DNA of 64,000 nt from Arcobacter acticola (GCF_013177675.1 NZ_CP042652.1:2108001-2172000); one strand, 5' to 3'; numbered from the stretch's first letter, positions 1 through 9,826 are shown. Numbers and translations are program-made. The notes: a model not told the origin generated them from the letters alone.

Positions 1-557
1 TTTTGATCATCTATGGTTGTTTGGAACTTTTTGCTATGTTGAAATTCTATCCTAAAGTCACTAAATATTTGCTTCCATAAAATCTTTTCCCCTAAGAGTT
101 TAAAATAACTTTCCAGTACATTATTTACATCAATTTTAATATCTAATTTACCAAAAGCCTCATCTACAGCTAATAAATTTAATCCAATTCCACAATATAT
201 CAAATCTTTAGATACTGTAGTAATTGTACCTCCGATTTTTTTATTGTCAATATAAAAATCATTTGGCCATTTTAACCAAATCTTTGAGCCTAAGTCTTTT
301 AATATTTTTTTTAGTATAAAAGATACATAAATAGAGACACTTTGTAATGGTAAATCACTAGGTAAAAACTCTTTTTTAATTACAAAAGAGAAAAATAAAT
401 TGCCTTTTTTCCCACTCCAAGAGTTTCCCCTACTTCCTAAACCATTTGTTTGATAATCTGTAAAAATACATAATGATTCTTCAAATCCATTTTTTAATAT
501 GTACTCTTTTAGATATGTATGTGTTGAGTTAACTTGTTCTAATCTTATAATTTTCAT
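1..557 (-). CDS. birA: biotin--[acetyl-CoA carboxylase] ligase, 3' end outside window
   Basis: This enzyme activates biotin as biotinyl-AMP and transfers it to the biotin carboxyl carrier protein. The reading frame opens with ATG at 557 and is still open at base 1, so about 185 N-terminal residues are seen. The biotin-loop sequence GLGSRGNSWSGKKGN and the motif LKWPND followed by KKIGG are diagnostic of the BirA/LplA catalytic fold. There is no N-terminal helix-turn-helix domain: the protein begins directly with the catalytic domain (MKIIRLEQVNSTH), so it is probably a ligase only and not a repressor. In other Campylobacterota birA directly follows fmt; here two genes lie between them. A biotin synthesis gene, bioA, is found 35 kb away. 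Confidence 0.9.
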   Translation of the reverse strand, partial: MKIIRLEQVNSTHTYLKEYILKNGFEESLCIFTDYQTNGLGSRGNSWSGKKGNLFFSFVIKKEFLPSDLPLQSVSIYVSFILKKILKDLGSKIWLKWPNDFYIDNKKIGGTITTVSKDLIYCGIGLNLLAVDEAFGKLDIKIDVNNVLESYFKLLGEKILWKQIFSDFRIEFQHSKKFQTTIDDQ

Positions 558-622
558 TTTTTGATTATACATAATATAAATAGAAGATTTTATTAAATAT
601 AATCTTTGTAAAAAAGGTTAAT

Positions 623-1516
623 ATGCTAGATCCTATTTTACCAATTGCAATTTATTTATTGTTGGGATATTTATTTAAAATAGTATTCCATGATAATTCA
701 AAACAACTAATTGAATTTATTATATATTTTTCTCTTCCTGCTATTGTATTTTCTAAAATCTATCCATTAATTCTAGATCAGAAAATTTTCGGATTAATTC
801 TTATGTTTATTTGTTTTATTTTATTAAATTTAATGCTTGCATATTTTATTGGTAGAATGATGAAATTAAACAAGTTGCTACTTGCTACTTTTATGATTAT
901 GGCAACTTTTGGGAATACCTCATTTATTGGTTTTTCATATATAGATGCATTTTATGGACAAGATTATATTGTTTATGGTTTGATTTATGATTTATTTGGT
1001 TCTTTTTTACTTTTAGTTTCAATTGGTATGTTTATCATCACTTGGGGAAGCGGAAGAAAAAATGATACTAAATCAATTTTTAAAAGCATTTTCTTATTTC
1101 CGCCTACTTTAATGTTTTTTGTAACTGTAATTGCAAAAAACTTTGAAGTTCCAAATTTTTTAATTTTAACATCACAAACACTTGGGTCTACACTTGTTCC
1201 TATTGCTATGATTGCAATTGGAATGAAACTTGAATTAAAACATATTTTTGTAAAGTTCCATATTGTTTCAATGGCTATGATTTTAAAAATGCTTGTTGTT
1301 CCAATTATTGTACTTATTGGGTTTAAATTTTTCTATGGTATTGATCAAACATGGGTTAAAGTAACAATTATCGAAGTTGCGATGCCTCCAATGACTATGG
1401 CTACAGTTTTAGCAATAAAAGGTGGATTAGATGAAAAAGTGGCTATTAATTCACTTGTATTAGGAGTATTACTAAGTTTATTTACAATTACAATGTATAC
1501 CACATATTTAGGGTAA
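623..1516 (+). CDS. AEC-family transporter (auxin efflux carrier/malate permease type)
   Basis: A 297-residue, very hydrophobic protein with about ten predicted membrane segments spread over its whole length and short loops. The layout of two five-helix halves, the broken helix region with a conserved Asn (near GNTSFIGF) and the C-terminal PPMTMATVLA segment fit the AEC family, which exports small organic anions or amino acids in bacteria. The substrate cannot be told from sequence. It is divergent from birA, with a 65-bp gap that must hold both promoters, and it converges on a histidine kinase gene. It interrupts the usual fmt-birA order, so it may have been inserted in this lineage. Confidence 0.75.
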   Translation: MLDPILPIAIYLLLGYLFKIVFHDNSKQLIEFIIYFSLPAIVFSKIYPLILDQKIFGLILMFICFILLNLMLAYFIGRMMKLNKLLLATFMIMATFGNTSFIGFSYIDAFYGQDYIVYGLIYDLFGSFLLLVSIGMFIITWGSGRKNDTKSIFKSIFLFPPTLMFFVTVIAKNFEVPNFLILTSQTLGSTLVPIAMIAIGMKLELKHIFVKFHIVSMAMILKMLVVPIIVLIGFKFFYGIDQTWVKVTIIEVAMPPMTMATVLAIKGGLDEKVAINSLVLGVLLSLFTITMYTTYLG

Positions 1517-1530
1517 ATTTTTTACTCTAA
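1508..1530. terminator. possible bidirectional terminator hairpin
   Basis: TTAGGGTAAA at 1508-1517 pairs with TTTACTCTAA at 1521-1530 around a TTT loop, with one G-U type mismatch. It spans both stop codons of the convergent transporter and kinase genes. The stem is AT-rich and weak, so function is uncertain. Confidence 0.4.
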
Positions 1531-2892
1531 TATGATTGTAAATTGCTCTCCTTTATAATCTTTTCCTTTATATGAGAACTCAACATTATCAAATGTAATA
1601 ACACCATTTGTATGTTTTTCTATTATAATTTTTGTCATATAAAGACCTGATTTAGAGTTGTTATTTATCTTTTCTAGGTGTAAATTTTCATTAATAATAT
1701 TCTTATTATTATCAAGTATTTTTTCACCTGAATTATTTTTGATAACTATATATTTTTTACCATCTTTTTGGAATAAGTCAATAAATATATATCTATTTTT
1801 ATCTAAACTAACTTTTTGAATTAAACTATCTTTTATACTTACTAATAAATTTAATAATGCTTGTGTAAATTCATTTCTTAATCCATACATAGAAATAGAG
1901 ATATCTAAATCTAAAATAAGTACTATGTTATTTTCATCAAATGTTACTTTTGCCAATTCTAAGCTTTTATAAATACTACTATTAATAAAAAAAGTTTCTT
2001 TTATTGTTTCAATATTATAAAAAGTTTCAAAATCGTCTATTGTTCCAGATAACTTATTCGTAATATCAAGCATTCGATCTAATTTAATTATAAATTCTGG
2101 AGAGTTAATATTCTCATATTCAACATCTAATTTTAATGAACTAGCATAAGCAGAAATTACGCCTAATGGCTCTTTCCATTCGTGTGCAATATTTCCTATA
2201 AGTTCGCCCATTGAAGACATCTTTGATTGATGAAAGATTATTGATGATTTATATTTATTATCTAAAACTTCTCTTTCTATTTTCTTTTCTAATCTTTTAT
2301 TTGCGTTCTCTAATTCTTCATTTAATCTTTGAAGTTTAACAACATCGTTTTGAGCTTTTGAAATTGATAATGCAATAAAAGAACTAAACATTGATAAAGA
2401 ATTTTTATCTTTTTCATTAAAATTTATATAATTGTCATTATCTTTTTTATTTAATAATTGAACAACACCTAAAACTTCATCTCGTATAGGATGAATTAAA
2501 GGAATTGTAATTATAGAGTGAGTTTTGTAATTTAATTTTTCATCAAATTCTTTAGTACCAGAATATTCATACTCTTTTGTATCATAAATATCATCAATCA
2601 TTATAATTTTTTTTGTTTTAAAAGAATCAACAGCAAGGAATTTATTTTCAATAAATAAAGGGAGTTTAGAATCTTTTATCGTATAAAAAAGTTTATATAT
2701 ATCTTCATAAGATAATTTATCATTTTGGAAAACATGAAATTTTAGATATTCATCTTCTTTTATATAAATAGTTCCTGCTTCTGCATTTATTAATTCACGA
2801 GTGTATTTGAGTATCTCATGTAATAATACATCTAAGTCATTTATATTGAATAAGTTTATATCATAAATATGTCTTAATTCTAAATCTTTCAT
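1522..2892 (-). CDS. cytoplasmic GAF-domain sensor histidine kinase
   Basis: A 456-residue protein with no signal peptide or membrane segment. Residues about 10-180 look like a GAF sensor domain (AEAGTIYIKED near the start, VVQLLNK near its end). A coiled coil follows at about 185-215, then the phospho-acceptor box MSSMGELIGNIAHEWKEPL with His at about residue 237. This matches the HQWRQPL type of kinase common in Campylobacterota. The ATP-binding part is divergent: the G1 box reads NNSGEK and the G2 region SKSGLYM, so catalytic strength is uncertain. No response regulator gene is adjacent. It lies 41 bp downstream of fmt on the same strand and converges with the AEC transporter. The signal sensed is unknown. 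Confidence 0.8.
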   Translation of the reverse strand: MKDLELRHIYDINLFNINDLDVLLHEILKYTRELINAEAGTIYIKEDEYLKFHVFQNDKLSYEDIYKLFYTIKDSKLPLFIENKFLAVDSFKTKKIIMIDDIYDTKEYEYSGTKEFDEKLNYKTHSIITIPLIHPIRDEVLGVVQLLNKKDNDNYINFNEKDKNSLSMFSSFIALSISKAQNDVVKLQRLNEELENANKRLEKKIEREVLDNKYKSSIIFHQSKMSSMGELIGNIAHEWKEPLGVISAYASSLKLDVEYENINSPEFIIKLDRMLDITNKLSGTIDDFETFYNIETIKETFFINSSIYKSLELAKVTFDENNIVLILDLDISISMYGLRNEFTQALLNLLVSIKDSLIQKVSLDKNRYIFIDLFQKDGKKYIVIKNNSGEKILDNNKNIINENLHLEKINNNSKSGLYMTKIIIEKHTNGVITFDNVEFSYKGKDYKGEQFTIILE

Positions 2893-2932
2893 GAGTAAAT
2901 TACTTTGTGTTAATTTTGAATTATTATAGCAC

Positions 2933-3853
2933 TTAAATTATTATATTTCCAACTTCAAGTCTTTGACCTCTTACAAAATCAACAGAACTAATAGCTTTTT
3001 TAGATGGAGCTTGCAGAGTTTTTATCTTTAAGCTTCCTTTTTCACAAGCTACTAAAATATAATCTTTTTTTATTTCTAAAATTTCACCAGGATTATTAAT
3101 CGATATTTCTTCATTTAGTTCAATATCTTTTAATTTTAATTCAGAAGATAGAAAAATTCCTGGCCAATAAGAATAGGCTTTATATTTTAAAATCAATCTT
3201 TTTGCATCTAAAAAATCAACTAAACCATCTTCTTTCTTTATTTTTTTACAAAAAGAAACTTCTGCTTCATTTTGTTTTAATGGTTTAATATTCTCAAAAT
3301 TATCTAAAGTAGTAATCGTAAGTTTTGCAGCAATTTGAGAAAGTTCTTCAAATGCAGCAGATACTTCCATAGTAGGAGTTACTTTTAAATATTGAAAAGC
3401 TAAAATATCTCCACTATCAAGTCCCTCTTCCATTAACATAGATGTTACTCCTGTATATGAATCGTCATTTAACAATGACTCTTGAATAGGACTTGCACCT
3501 CTATATTTTGGAAGTAATGAAGCATGTAAATTTATACAAGGAGCAATATCAAGTATTTCTTTTGGCAAGATTTGACCATAGGCTGCAACTATTATAAAAT
3601 CAGGATTTAAATTCTTTATTTGAGTAGTAGCTTCTTCATTTCCTCTTAATTTTAAAGGCTGAAAGATAGGTATATTTAAATTTAAATCTAAACAATACTG
3701 TTTAATATGAGGGGCAGTTAATATTTGTTTTCTGCCAACAGGTTTATCAGGCTGAGTAAATAATCCTATAATTTCATAATTACTTTGCAACAACTCGCTA
3801 AAAATAGTTGTTGCATAATCAGGAGTTCCCATAAATAAAATTCTTTTACTCAT
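2933..3853 (-). CDS. fmt: methionyl-tRNA formyltransferase
   Basis: Formylates Met-tRNA(fMet) with 10-formyltetrahydrofolate so that translation can start. The 306-residue length is normal. The formyltransferase fold is shown by FMGTPDYA at the start, the active-site region INLHASLLPKYRGASPIQ (Asn-His pair and SLLP loop) and the GLDSGDIL motif. A C-terminal OB-like domain follows from about residue 200. It is the third gene of the run obgE-proB-fmt, 12 bp downstream of proB, so probably cotranscribed. In related genomes birA would come next; here a histidine kinase does. Confidence 0.95.
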   Translation of the reverse strand: MSKRILFMGTPDYATTIFSELLQSNYEIIGLFTQPDKPVGRKQILTAPHIKQYCLDLNLNIPIFQPLKLRGNEEATTQIKNLNPDFIIVAAYGQILPKEILDIAPCINLHASLLPKYRGASPIQESLLNDDSYTGVTSMLMEEGLDSGDILAFQYLKVTPTMEVSAAFEELSQIAAKLTITTLDNFENIKPLKQNEAEVSFCKKIKKEDGLVDFLDAKRLILKYKAYSYWPGIFLSSELKLKDIELNEEISINNPGEILEIKKDYILVACEKGSLKIKTLQAPSKKAISSVDFVRGQRLEVGNIII

Positions 3854-3865
3854 TTGTTTATCCTT

Positions 3866-4636
3866 TTATTTCTTTGCTTTAAAAATTGTTCCACTTTTAT
3901 GATTTCCATCAACTAAAAAATCATAAGCATTTGTTAAATCAAAACCTGAAGTTAAATACATTGGAATATCATTTTTCATTAAAAAATCAGCAGCTTTTAG
4001 TTTTGTAACAATTCCACCTGTTGCAAATTCTGAATTTGCGGTATGTGTCATTTGTAATTCGCTAGGATCAATAAATGATACTTCTTTTTGCAAAACAGCA
4101 TCGTCAAATTCCCTTGGGTTTTTATTATAATATCCATCAATATCTGATAATATTGCCAGCATATCTGCTTTAAAATGAAATGCCACATGAGCTGCTAATT
4201 GGTCATTATCACCAAATAATAGTTCATAATTAGCAATTACATCATTTTCATTTATAATTGGAAGAATCTTATTTTCTAAAAGAATTTCCATTACGTCTTG
4301 AGCATTTTTAGTTCTTTTTCTTGAATCAAAATCATCTGCAATAAAAAGCATTTGAGCACAACTAATGTTATGCTCTTTAAATCTTTTTTTATAATGTTTT
4401 AACAATAAAGGTTGCCCAATAGCTGCAAGTGCTTGTTTATTTGCAATAATTTTTTTATCTAGTTTCAAAGTAGTATACCCAGCACCAACAGCACCTGATG
4501 ATACTAAAATTACTTCAAGTTTTTTTTCATTTTTTAATTTAGCTATTAAATCAACTAGATTTTCCATTCTTTCAATGGCTAGTTGACCGTCTTGTGTTAA
4601 AACGGCTGTTCCTACTTTAATAACTAATCTTTTCAT
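3866..4636 (-). CDS. proB: glutamate 5-kinase, short form without PUA domain
   Basis: Catalyses the first step of proline synthesis, phosphorylation of glutamate to glutamyl-5-phosphate. The amino acid kinase fold is shown by [10 protein letters not shown] at the N-terminus, [10 protein letters not shown], the [20 protein letters not shown] segment around residues 130-150 and the ATP-site region [14 protein letters not shown]. At 256 residues it lacks the C-terminal PUA domain of the enterobacterial enzyme (about 367 residues), as is usual in Campylobacterota. Its ATG overlaps the obgE stop codon by four bases (ATGA), indicating translational coupling. Confidence 0.93.
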   Translation of the reverse strand: MKRLVIKVGTAVLTQDGQLAIERMENLVDLIAKLKNEKKLEVILVSSGAVGAGYTTLKLDKKIIANKQALAAIGQPLLLKHYKKRFKEHNISCAQMLFIADDFDSRKRTKNAQDVMEILLENKILPIINENDVIANYELLFGDNDQLAAHVAFHFKADMLAILSDIDGYYNKNPREFDDAVLQKEVSFIDPSELQMTHTANSEFATGGIVTKLKAADFLMKNDIPMYLTSGFDLTNAYDFLVDGNHKSGTIFKAKK

Positions 4637-5724
4637 TTATCTTGTTCCAATAAATTATATAATGCAAATCCAAGTGCTTTGATATTAAATTTTGTTAAAG
4701 ATGAAATTGGTAAAACAAAATATGGTTTTGTATCATCAAATCGTGAATAAATTAAATCTTGAACATAATATGGATATTCTGTTTCAAATTTGAATTCATT
4801 AGATTTAGTAATTTCTAATCCAATATCTTTAATGAAATTTTCTATATCACCATCTAAATCTTCACCCATATATCCATCAACTTTACTTAATACTATTGCA
4901 TAGTTTCTAGTTGATAATTCACTTGAGAATTTAGCAACTTCTTCTTTTAGAACATTGTATTGATCAATCATTGTTCTATAATTTGCAACATCAATAACAA
5001 ATAAAAGAGTTTTTGTTCTTTCAATATGTTTTAAAAACTCTAATCCTAAACCTCTTCCTTCACTTGCACCGTCGATTATTCCTGGAATATCTGCCATTAC
5101 AAATGAATTATAATCTCCAACTGTAACTACACCTAATTTTGGTGTTAATGTTGTAAATTCATAGTTTGCAATTTCAGGAGTTGCATTTGACGTAACTGAA
5201 ATTAAAGTTGATTTTCCAACATTTGGATATCCAACAAGTCCAACATCTGCAATTAGTTTTAATTCTAATCTAATTTTTCGCACTTGACCTGGAAGTCCTG
5301 GTTGGAAATATGTAGGTCTTTGATTTCTAGAGTTTTTAAAGTGAGTATTACCTAATCCTCCTTTTCCACCTTCTAAAAATAAAACCTTTTCTCCAAGTTC
5401 TAATAGGTCAAAGATTACTTCATTTGTTTCATCATCAATAACTTGAGTTCCTGGAGGAACAATTAAAACTAATGCTTCTCCTGACTTTCCAGTCATTCTT
5501 CCACCTAAACCTTGTGCTCCATTATCAGCTTTGAAGAATTTTCTTCCTTTATAGTTTGATAATGTATCAGTGTTATTGTCCACTAAGAAGTAAACATCTC
5601 CACCTTTTCCACCATCTCCACCATCTGGTCCACCTTTAACAACAAACTTTTCTCGTCTAAATGCTGCACATCCCTGTCCACCTTTTCCAGATGTAACTGA
5701 AAATCTAGCGCTATCTATAAACAT
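4633..5724 (-). CDS. obgE: Obg-family GTPase (ribosome assembly / stress)
   Basis: A conserved GTPase that binds the 50S subunit and takes part in ribosome maturation and stress control. The 363-residue protein begins with the glycine-rich Obg fold ([12 protein letters not shown] and related repeats, about residues 1-158). The G domain follows with G1 [10 protein letters not shown], a TTLTPKLG switch region, G3 DIPGIIDGA and a G4-type SKVDG. It lies downstream of the genes for L21 and L27, the standard neighbourhood, and is coupled to proB by a 4-bp overlap. A hairpin between rpmA and obgE could limit read-through from the ribosomal genes. Confidence 0.95.
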   Translation of the reverse strand: MFIDSARFSVTSGKGGQGCAAFRREKFVVKGGPDGGDGGKGGDVYFLVDNNTDTLSNYKGRKFFKADNGAQGLGGRMTGKSGEALVLIVPPGTQVIDDETNEVIFDLLELGEKVLFLEGGKGGLGNTHFKNSRNQRPTYFQPGLPGQVRKIRLELKLIADVGLVGYPNVGKSTLISVTSNATPEIANYEFTTLTPKLGVVTVGDYNSFVMADIPGIIDGASEGRGLGLEFLKHIERTKTLLFVIDVANYRTMIDQYNVLKEEVAKFSSELSTRNYAIVLSKVDGYMGEDLDGDIENFIKDIGLEITKSNEFKFETEYPYYVQDLIYSRFDDTKPYFVLPISSLTKFNIKALGFALYNLLEQDK

Positions 5725-5818
5725 AATAAAACCCTTTTAATAATTAATTAAAAACTAAAAGCAAAATTATTATTTTCACTGTTAACTTTTAATTAGCTAC
5801 ATTAATTTTTAAATAAAA

Positions 5819-5849
5819 AAAGGGTGTAGGCAAAAGCCATACACCCTTT
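5819..5849 (-). terminator. rho-independent terminator downstream of rplU-rpmA
   Basis: AAAGGGTGTA-GGC and GCCATACACCCTTT form a stem with a single-base bulge and an AAAA loop. On the minus strand a run of Ts follows directly. It lies 24 bp past the rpmA stop codon, so it should end or attenuate transcription before obgE. Confidence 0.8.
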
Positions 5850-5872
5850 AAAGAAATCAATTTTATCCAGAA

Positions 5873-6127
5873 TTACGAAGCGTAAACTGAAACTTTTTTT
5901 CTTTTTTTATCTTTAATTTCAAATTTAACAACACCATCAATTAAAGAATAAATTGTATGATCTTTACCCATACCAACATTTTGACCTAAATGTACTTTTG
6001 TACCTCTTTGTCTAATTATGATGTTACCAGCTCTTACTACTTCACCACCATACTTTTTAACACCAAGTCTTCTACCAGCTGAATCTCTATTATTCTGTGT
6101 ACTACCCTGACCTTTTTTGTGAGCCAT
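5873..6127 (-). CDS. rpmA: 50S ribosomal protein L27
   Basis: An 84-residue basic protein of the large subunit near the peptidyl-transferase centre. The N-terminus [16 protein letters not shown] is the classic L27 start, with no cleavable extension of the Firmicutes type. [16 protein letters not shown] is also a family signature. It follows rplU by 27 bp and is followed by a strong terminator hairpin. Confidence 0.97.
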   Translation of the reverse strand: MAHKKGQGSTQNNRDSAGRRLGVKKYGGEVVRAGNIIIRQRGTKVHLGQNVGMGKDHTIYSLIDGVVKFEIKDKKRKKVSVYAS

Positions 6128-6154
6128 AGTTCTTCTCCTTAACTTTTGTTATGC

Positions 6155-6472
6155 TTATGCAGCGATTTTTGTAATTCTAATTTTAGTGAAGCTTTTTCTA
6201 AAACCTCTTTTTAACTTAGAATCTTTTCTTCTTCTTTTTTTGTAAATGATTACTTTTTTAGCTCTATTTACACCTGTTCCATCTAATACTACAACTGCTT
6301 CAACTTTTGCGTTTGCAACAGCATCACCAGTTTTTAATTCACCATTGTTTACAGCTAAAACATCAGTAATTTCTAAAGTTTCTTTAGCAGTTTGACCTGT
6401 ATAATCAACATCTAAGATATCACCCTCAGATACTTTATACTGTTTTCCACCACACTTGATAATTGCGTACAT
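6155..6472 (-). CDS. rplU: 50S ribosomal protein L21
   Basis: A 105-residue large-subunit protein that binds 23S rRNA. The N-terminus MYAIIKCGGKQYKVSEGD and the basic C-terminal segment YKKRRRKDSKLKRGF with TKIRITKI are typical of L21. It is the first gene of rplU-rpmA, with about 120 bp of leader separating it from ridA. No leader-binding structure was recognised there. Confidence 0.97.
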   Translation of the reverse strand: MYAIIKCGGKQYKVSEGDILDVDYTGQTAKETLEITDVLAVNNGELKTGDAVANAKVEAVVVLDGTGVNRAKKVIIYKKRRRKDSKLKRGFRKSFTKIRITKIAA

Positions 6473-6592
6473 CTTTACATCCTCTAATTCAATTCTATAT
6501 GCTAAGTAGTTGATATATTCTCATATAACTCTATTTTTCGAACCGGAATAGTATCTTATTTTAGTTTAAACTTTCTTTAAGGCCAATAGTTT

Positions 6593-6976
6593 TTATCTAT
6601 AATCGTTAGCTAATGCGATTGCTTCAACCATAATCATAGAATTTTTTGGCAGACCTTTTACTGAAACAGTACTTCTTGCTGGTTTATGATCTCCAAAAGC
6701 TTCTGCAAATAATACATTAACAATACCAAAATCTTCGATATTTTCTAAATACACAGATACTTTTACTACTTTTTCCATTCCGCTTTCTGCATCTTCCAAT
6801 AATGTTCGTAAATTAGACAATACTTGTCTAGTTTGAACTTTAATATCCCTTTCAACCATTGTTCCATCTAATGTTACTGGAACCTGTGCAGATGTATAAA
6901 TCATCCCATTTACCTTTACAGCAGGAGAGTAAGGTCCTATTGCTTGAGGTAAATTATCACTTGCAATAAATTTCAT
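6593..6976 (-). CDS. ridA: RidA/YjgF family deaminase
   Basis: RidA proteins hydrolyse reactive enamine/imine intermediates made by PLP enzymes such as threonine dehydratase. The 127-residue length, AIGPYSPAVKVNGMIYTS near the start, the PARSTV motif with the catalytic Arg at 101 and the IMVEAIAL end are all diagnostic. It lies between dnaG and rplU on the same strand, with gaps of about 77 and 120 bp, and has no clear functional partner nearby. Confidence 0.9.
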   Translation of the reverse strand: MKFIASDNLPQAIGPYSPAVKVNGMIYTSAQVPVTLDGTMVERDIKVQTRQVLSNLRTLLEDAESGMEKVVKVSVYLENIEDFGIVNVLFAEAFGDHKPARSTVSVKGLPKNSMIMVEAIALANDYR

Positions 6977-7053
6977 GCATAATCCTTAAGTTTATATAGC
7001 TGATGGAATTTTACATAAATTAAACTGCTAATTAAATAAATTATAAAAATTAA

Positions 7054-8691
7054 TTATAAATTATAACTTACAAGTTTACCTTGCTTCAACTGATAGATAT
7101 TATCTTTGATTTTTCTAATCAAATTTGCTTTTTGTCTAAAATCTAACTCTTTATCATAAGAAATTGCTGTTAATTTATTTGCATAGAACTTATATAATAA
7201 AGTAAGTAATTCTTGATTTAATCTTTCATCATCATAGTTTTCAAGTTTTTCATTTAAAACTATAGAATTTAATGATATGTTATTTATATCTGTTAAAACT
7301 AATTCAAATTCGTTTTTATGGGCTTCAAACATTGAAGCATCTACTATATCTAAAACAGCATCCAATCTTTGAGGTTTTTCTAAAATAGATTTAATAATAC
7401 ACAACTCTGCAATATCAATTTTAGATAAGCTTGGAGTGAAAGCTCTTTGTTTATTTGAACTTATTTGTATTAAATTTTCTCTAATATTTAATTTTTGAGC
7501 TAAATATCTTTTATACTCATCTTGATAAATTAATCCTAGAGATTTCAAATACTCATTTGATTCAATTAAAGCTTTTTGTTTTTGATTTGCATCATTTATA
7601 TCATATTTTGAAATAATGTAATCAATAGCATAAGGAGTAAAGGAAATCGGATTTGCAAAAATTTCATTTAATTCTTCTACTTTATTTTTATTAACCATAT
7701 CAGCAGGATCCATACCATCTGCAAAAATTATAACACCACCTTCAAATTCACTTTGAGATAACATTACAGATGCTTTAAAAGCAGCTGCTAATCCTGCTTT
7801 ATCACCATCATAGGCTAATATTACTTTTGGTTCACCTCGTCTTAGAAGTGGCAAATGATCAGCTGTAAGGGCAGTTCCAAGAGTTGCTACTGCTGTATTA
7901 AAACCTGCTTGATGAAGCATAATAACATCTAAATAACCTTCACAAACTATTATTTGATTTTTTTTATAAATATACTCTTTGGCTATTTGATATCCATATA
8001 AAAGTTTTGATTTATTAAAAAGTTTTGTTTGGGGTGAATTTACATATTTTGCATTATGTCCAGTGATTGTTCTACCGCCAAAGCCTACAAGTTTACCACT
8101 TATAGAATAAATTGGAAAAGTAATTCTTTCAATGAATCTTGAATATAATCCATTTGTTCCTGTATCAATAATCCCTAAATCAATTGCATCTGTTAAATTA
8201 TAATGATTTGATTTTAAAAAGTTTATTGTATCAGCAGAAATAGGAGCATACCCTATTTCAAATTTTTCAACAGAAAAATCTGAGATTCCTCTTTGATGAA
8301 TATAATCTTTTACCGCAGGATTTGAAACAAAAAGTTTTTGGTAAAATTTATTAACTTCTTCAATTACTCTTGTATCTTGTTTTTTTTCAGAACTATTTTC
8401 TTCATATTCTAAAATAAAATTATTCATAGAAGCTAATTTTTCTATTGTTTCTGGATATGTTAATTTTTCATATTCCATAACAAACTTTATAGAATCACCA
8501 CCTACTCCACATCCAAAACAATGATATATTTGCTTAGCAGGACTTACAACAAAAGAAGGTGTTGTCTCTCCATGGAAAGGACAACAAGCCTTAAAATTAG
8601 CTCCTGATTTTTTTAATTCTATATATTGTGAAATAATATCAACAACATCAAGATTATTTTTAAGATTTTCAATGGATTCTTTTTTTATCAT
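7054..8691 (-). CDS. dnaG: DNA primase
   Basis: Synthesises RNA primers for replication. The 545-residue protein has the N-terminal CHC2 zinc finger (C37-P-F-H40 and C58-x2-C61), followed by the core with EKFEIGYAP and the Toprim domain (VCEGYLDVIMLHQAGF, later LAYDGDKAG). The C-terminal part, expected to bind the DnaB helicase, is divergent, as is common. It is divergent from a TPR protein gene, with an 85-bp gap. Confidence 0.96.
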   Translation of the reverse strand: MIKKESIENLKNNLDVVDIISQYIELKKSGANFKACCPFHGETTPSFVVSPAKQIYHCFGCGVGGDSIKFVMEYEKLTYPETIEKLASMNNFILEYEENSSEKKQDTRVIEEVNKFYQKLFVSNPAVKDYIHQRGISDFSVEKFEIGYAPISADTINFLKSNHYNLTDAIDLGIIDTGTNGLYSRFIERITFPIYSISGKLVGFGGRTITGHNAKYVNSPQTKLFNKSKLLYGYQIAKEYIYKKNQIIVCEGYLDVIMLHQAGFNTAVATLGTALTADHLPLLRRGEPKVILAYDGDKAGLAAAFKASVMLSQSEFEGGVIIFADGMDPADMVNKNKVEELNEIFANPISFTPYAIDYIISKYDINDANQKQKALIESNEYLKSLGLIYQDEYKRYLAQKLNIRENLIQISSNKQRAFTPSLSKIDIAELCIIKSILEKPQRLDAVLDIVDASMFEAHKNEFELVLTDINNISLNSIVLNEKLENYDDERLNQELLTLLYKFYANKLTAISYDKELDFRQKANLIRKIKDNIYQLKQGKLVSYNL

Positions 8692-8776
8692 ATTTGGATT
8701 ATACTCTTTTATTATTTTATATGAACTTTTATGTTAAGATTTATCAACTTATAAGATATAAACATGAAGGTTTTAC

Positions 8777-9826
8777 TTGGGTAATATTGCTTTAGGATAT
8801 AGAGATCCACTTTTTGGAATTATACTAATTGTTGCACTAATTTTTTTGATATCATTTTTCACATATTATTATAGTATTTATAAAGAAAAAATTGCTAGAA
8901 AAGATTATAGAAAATTATCTAAAAGGTTCGAACTTGGTAAATTAAAAGAAGAAGATTATGTTCATTTATATAAAACATATAATCTACCTTTTGATTCTAT
9001 CCTACTTTTAGCTTCATCTTTTTTGCACAAAGGTGATCACAATAAAGCTATCTCTGTTTATCTTACTTTACTTGAGCATGTAAAAGATCGAGTAAAAAAA
9101 GAAGAATTACTTGAACTTTTAGGAACTACCTATTTCAAAGGTGGATTTTTACAAAGATCAAAAGAGATATTTTTAAGAATTTTAAAATTTTCTCCAAGAA
9201 ATAAAAATGCCTTATTACATCTTTTACTTGTAAATGAAAAACTAAAAGACTTTAAAAAAGCAAAAGAGATTACACTATGTTTAGAAGAACTAGACAAAGA
9301 TATGAGTACAGATAAAATCTACTTAGATTCTTTACTCATATTAAATGACTCTGTTTTATCATATGAAAGACGAACTGAACTTTTATATGACATTTTTAAA
9401 GAAAATAAAATCATTGAAAGAATTTTTGCAACATTTTTAATTCAATTTAATAAAGCATTTTTATGGGAACATATCTCTGAATTTGATTGTTCTAAATTTA
9501 TTGATGTTATGTGGTATATGCCTCTTAATGATATTAATTTAGAAAAAGCAATTGAAAATGATTTTTTAGCTGAACTTTATAATGCTAAAGGTTACTTAAA
9601 TAATTTGAAACATAGTAAAAATTTTGACTTTGATATTTTAATTTTAATAAATCAACATGAACATAAAATTAATGCTACTTTAGATTTTGAATATATATGT
9701 TCATCATGTAAACATTCTTTTCCTATTTTTGATACAAGATGCCCACATTGCCATCAAATTCTAACATTTAATGTTAAACATCACTTAACAAAAGCACTTT
9801 TTGATACAAATCAATCATTACAATAG
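8777..9826 (+). CDS. LapB-like membrane-anchored TPR protein with C-terminal zinc ribbon
   Basis: A 349-residue protein with one N-terminal membrane helix (about residues 11-32), a basic stretch, a helical TPR-like region with repeats around residues 65-200, and a C-terminal four-cysteine knuckle: C308-x2-C311 and C322-x2-C325. This order (membrane anchor, TPRs, rubredoxin-like Cys pairs) is that of LapB/YciM, which controls LPS synthesis in enterobacteria. Identity of function is inference only. The start is TTG at 8777, with AAGG about six bases upstream. An ATG at 8764 lies in another frame and stops after six codons. It is followed by rnc. Confidence 0.6.
   Translation: MGNIALGYRDPLFGIILIVALIFLISFFTYYYSIYKEKIARKDYRKLSKRFELGKLKEEDYVHLYKTYNLPFDSILLLASSFLHKGDHNKAISVYLTLLEHVKDRVKKEELLELLGTTYFKGGFLQRSKEIFLRILKFSPRNKNALLHLLLVNEKLKDFKKAKEITLCLEELDKDMSTDKIYLDSLLILNDSVLSYERRTELLYDIFKENKIIERIFATFLIQFNKAFLWEHISEFDCSKFIDVMWYMPLNDINLEKAIENDFLAELYNAKGYLNNLKHSKNFDFDILILINQHEHKINATLDFEYICSSCKHSFPIFDTRCPHCHQILTFNVKHHLTKALFDTNQSLQ

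Noticed and set aside
8764-8784. ATG-started mini-gene (MKVLLG) ahead of the TPR protein as a leader peptide
   Set aside because: Only six codons, no attenuator-like hairpin; its AAGG serves better as the ribosome binding site of the TTG start at 8777.
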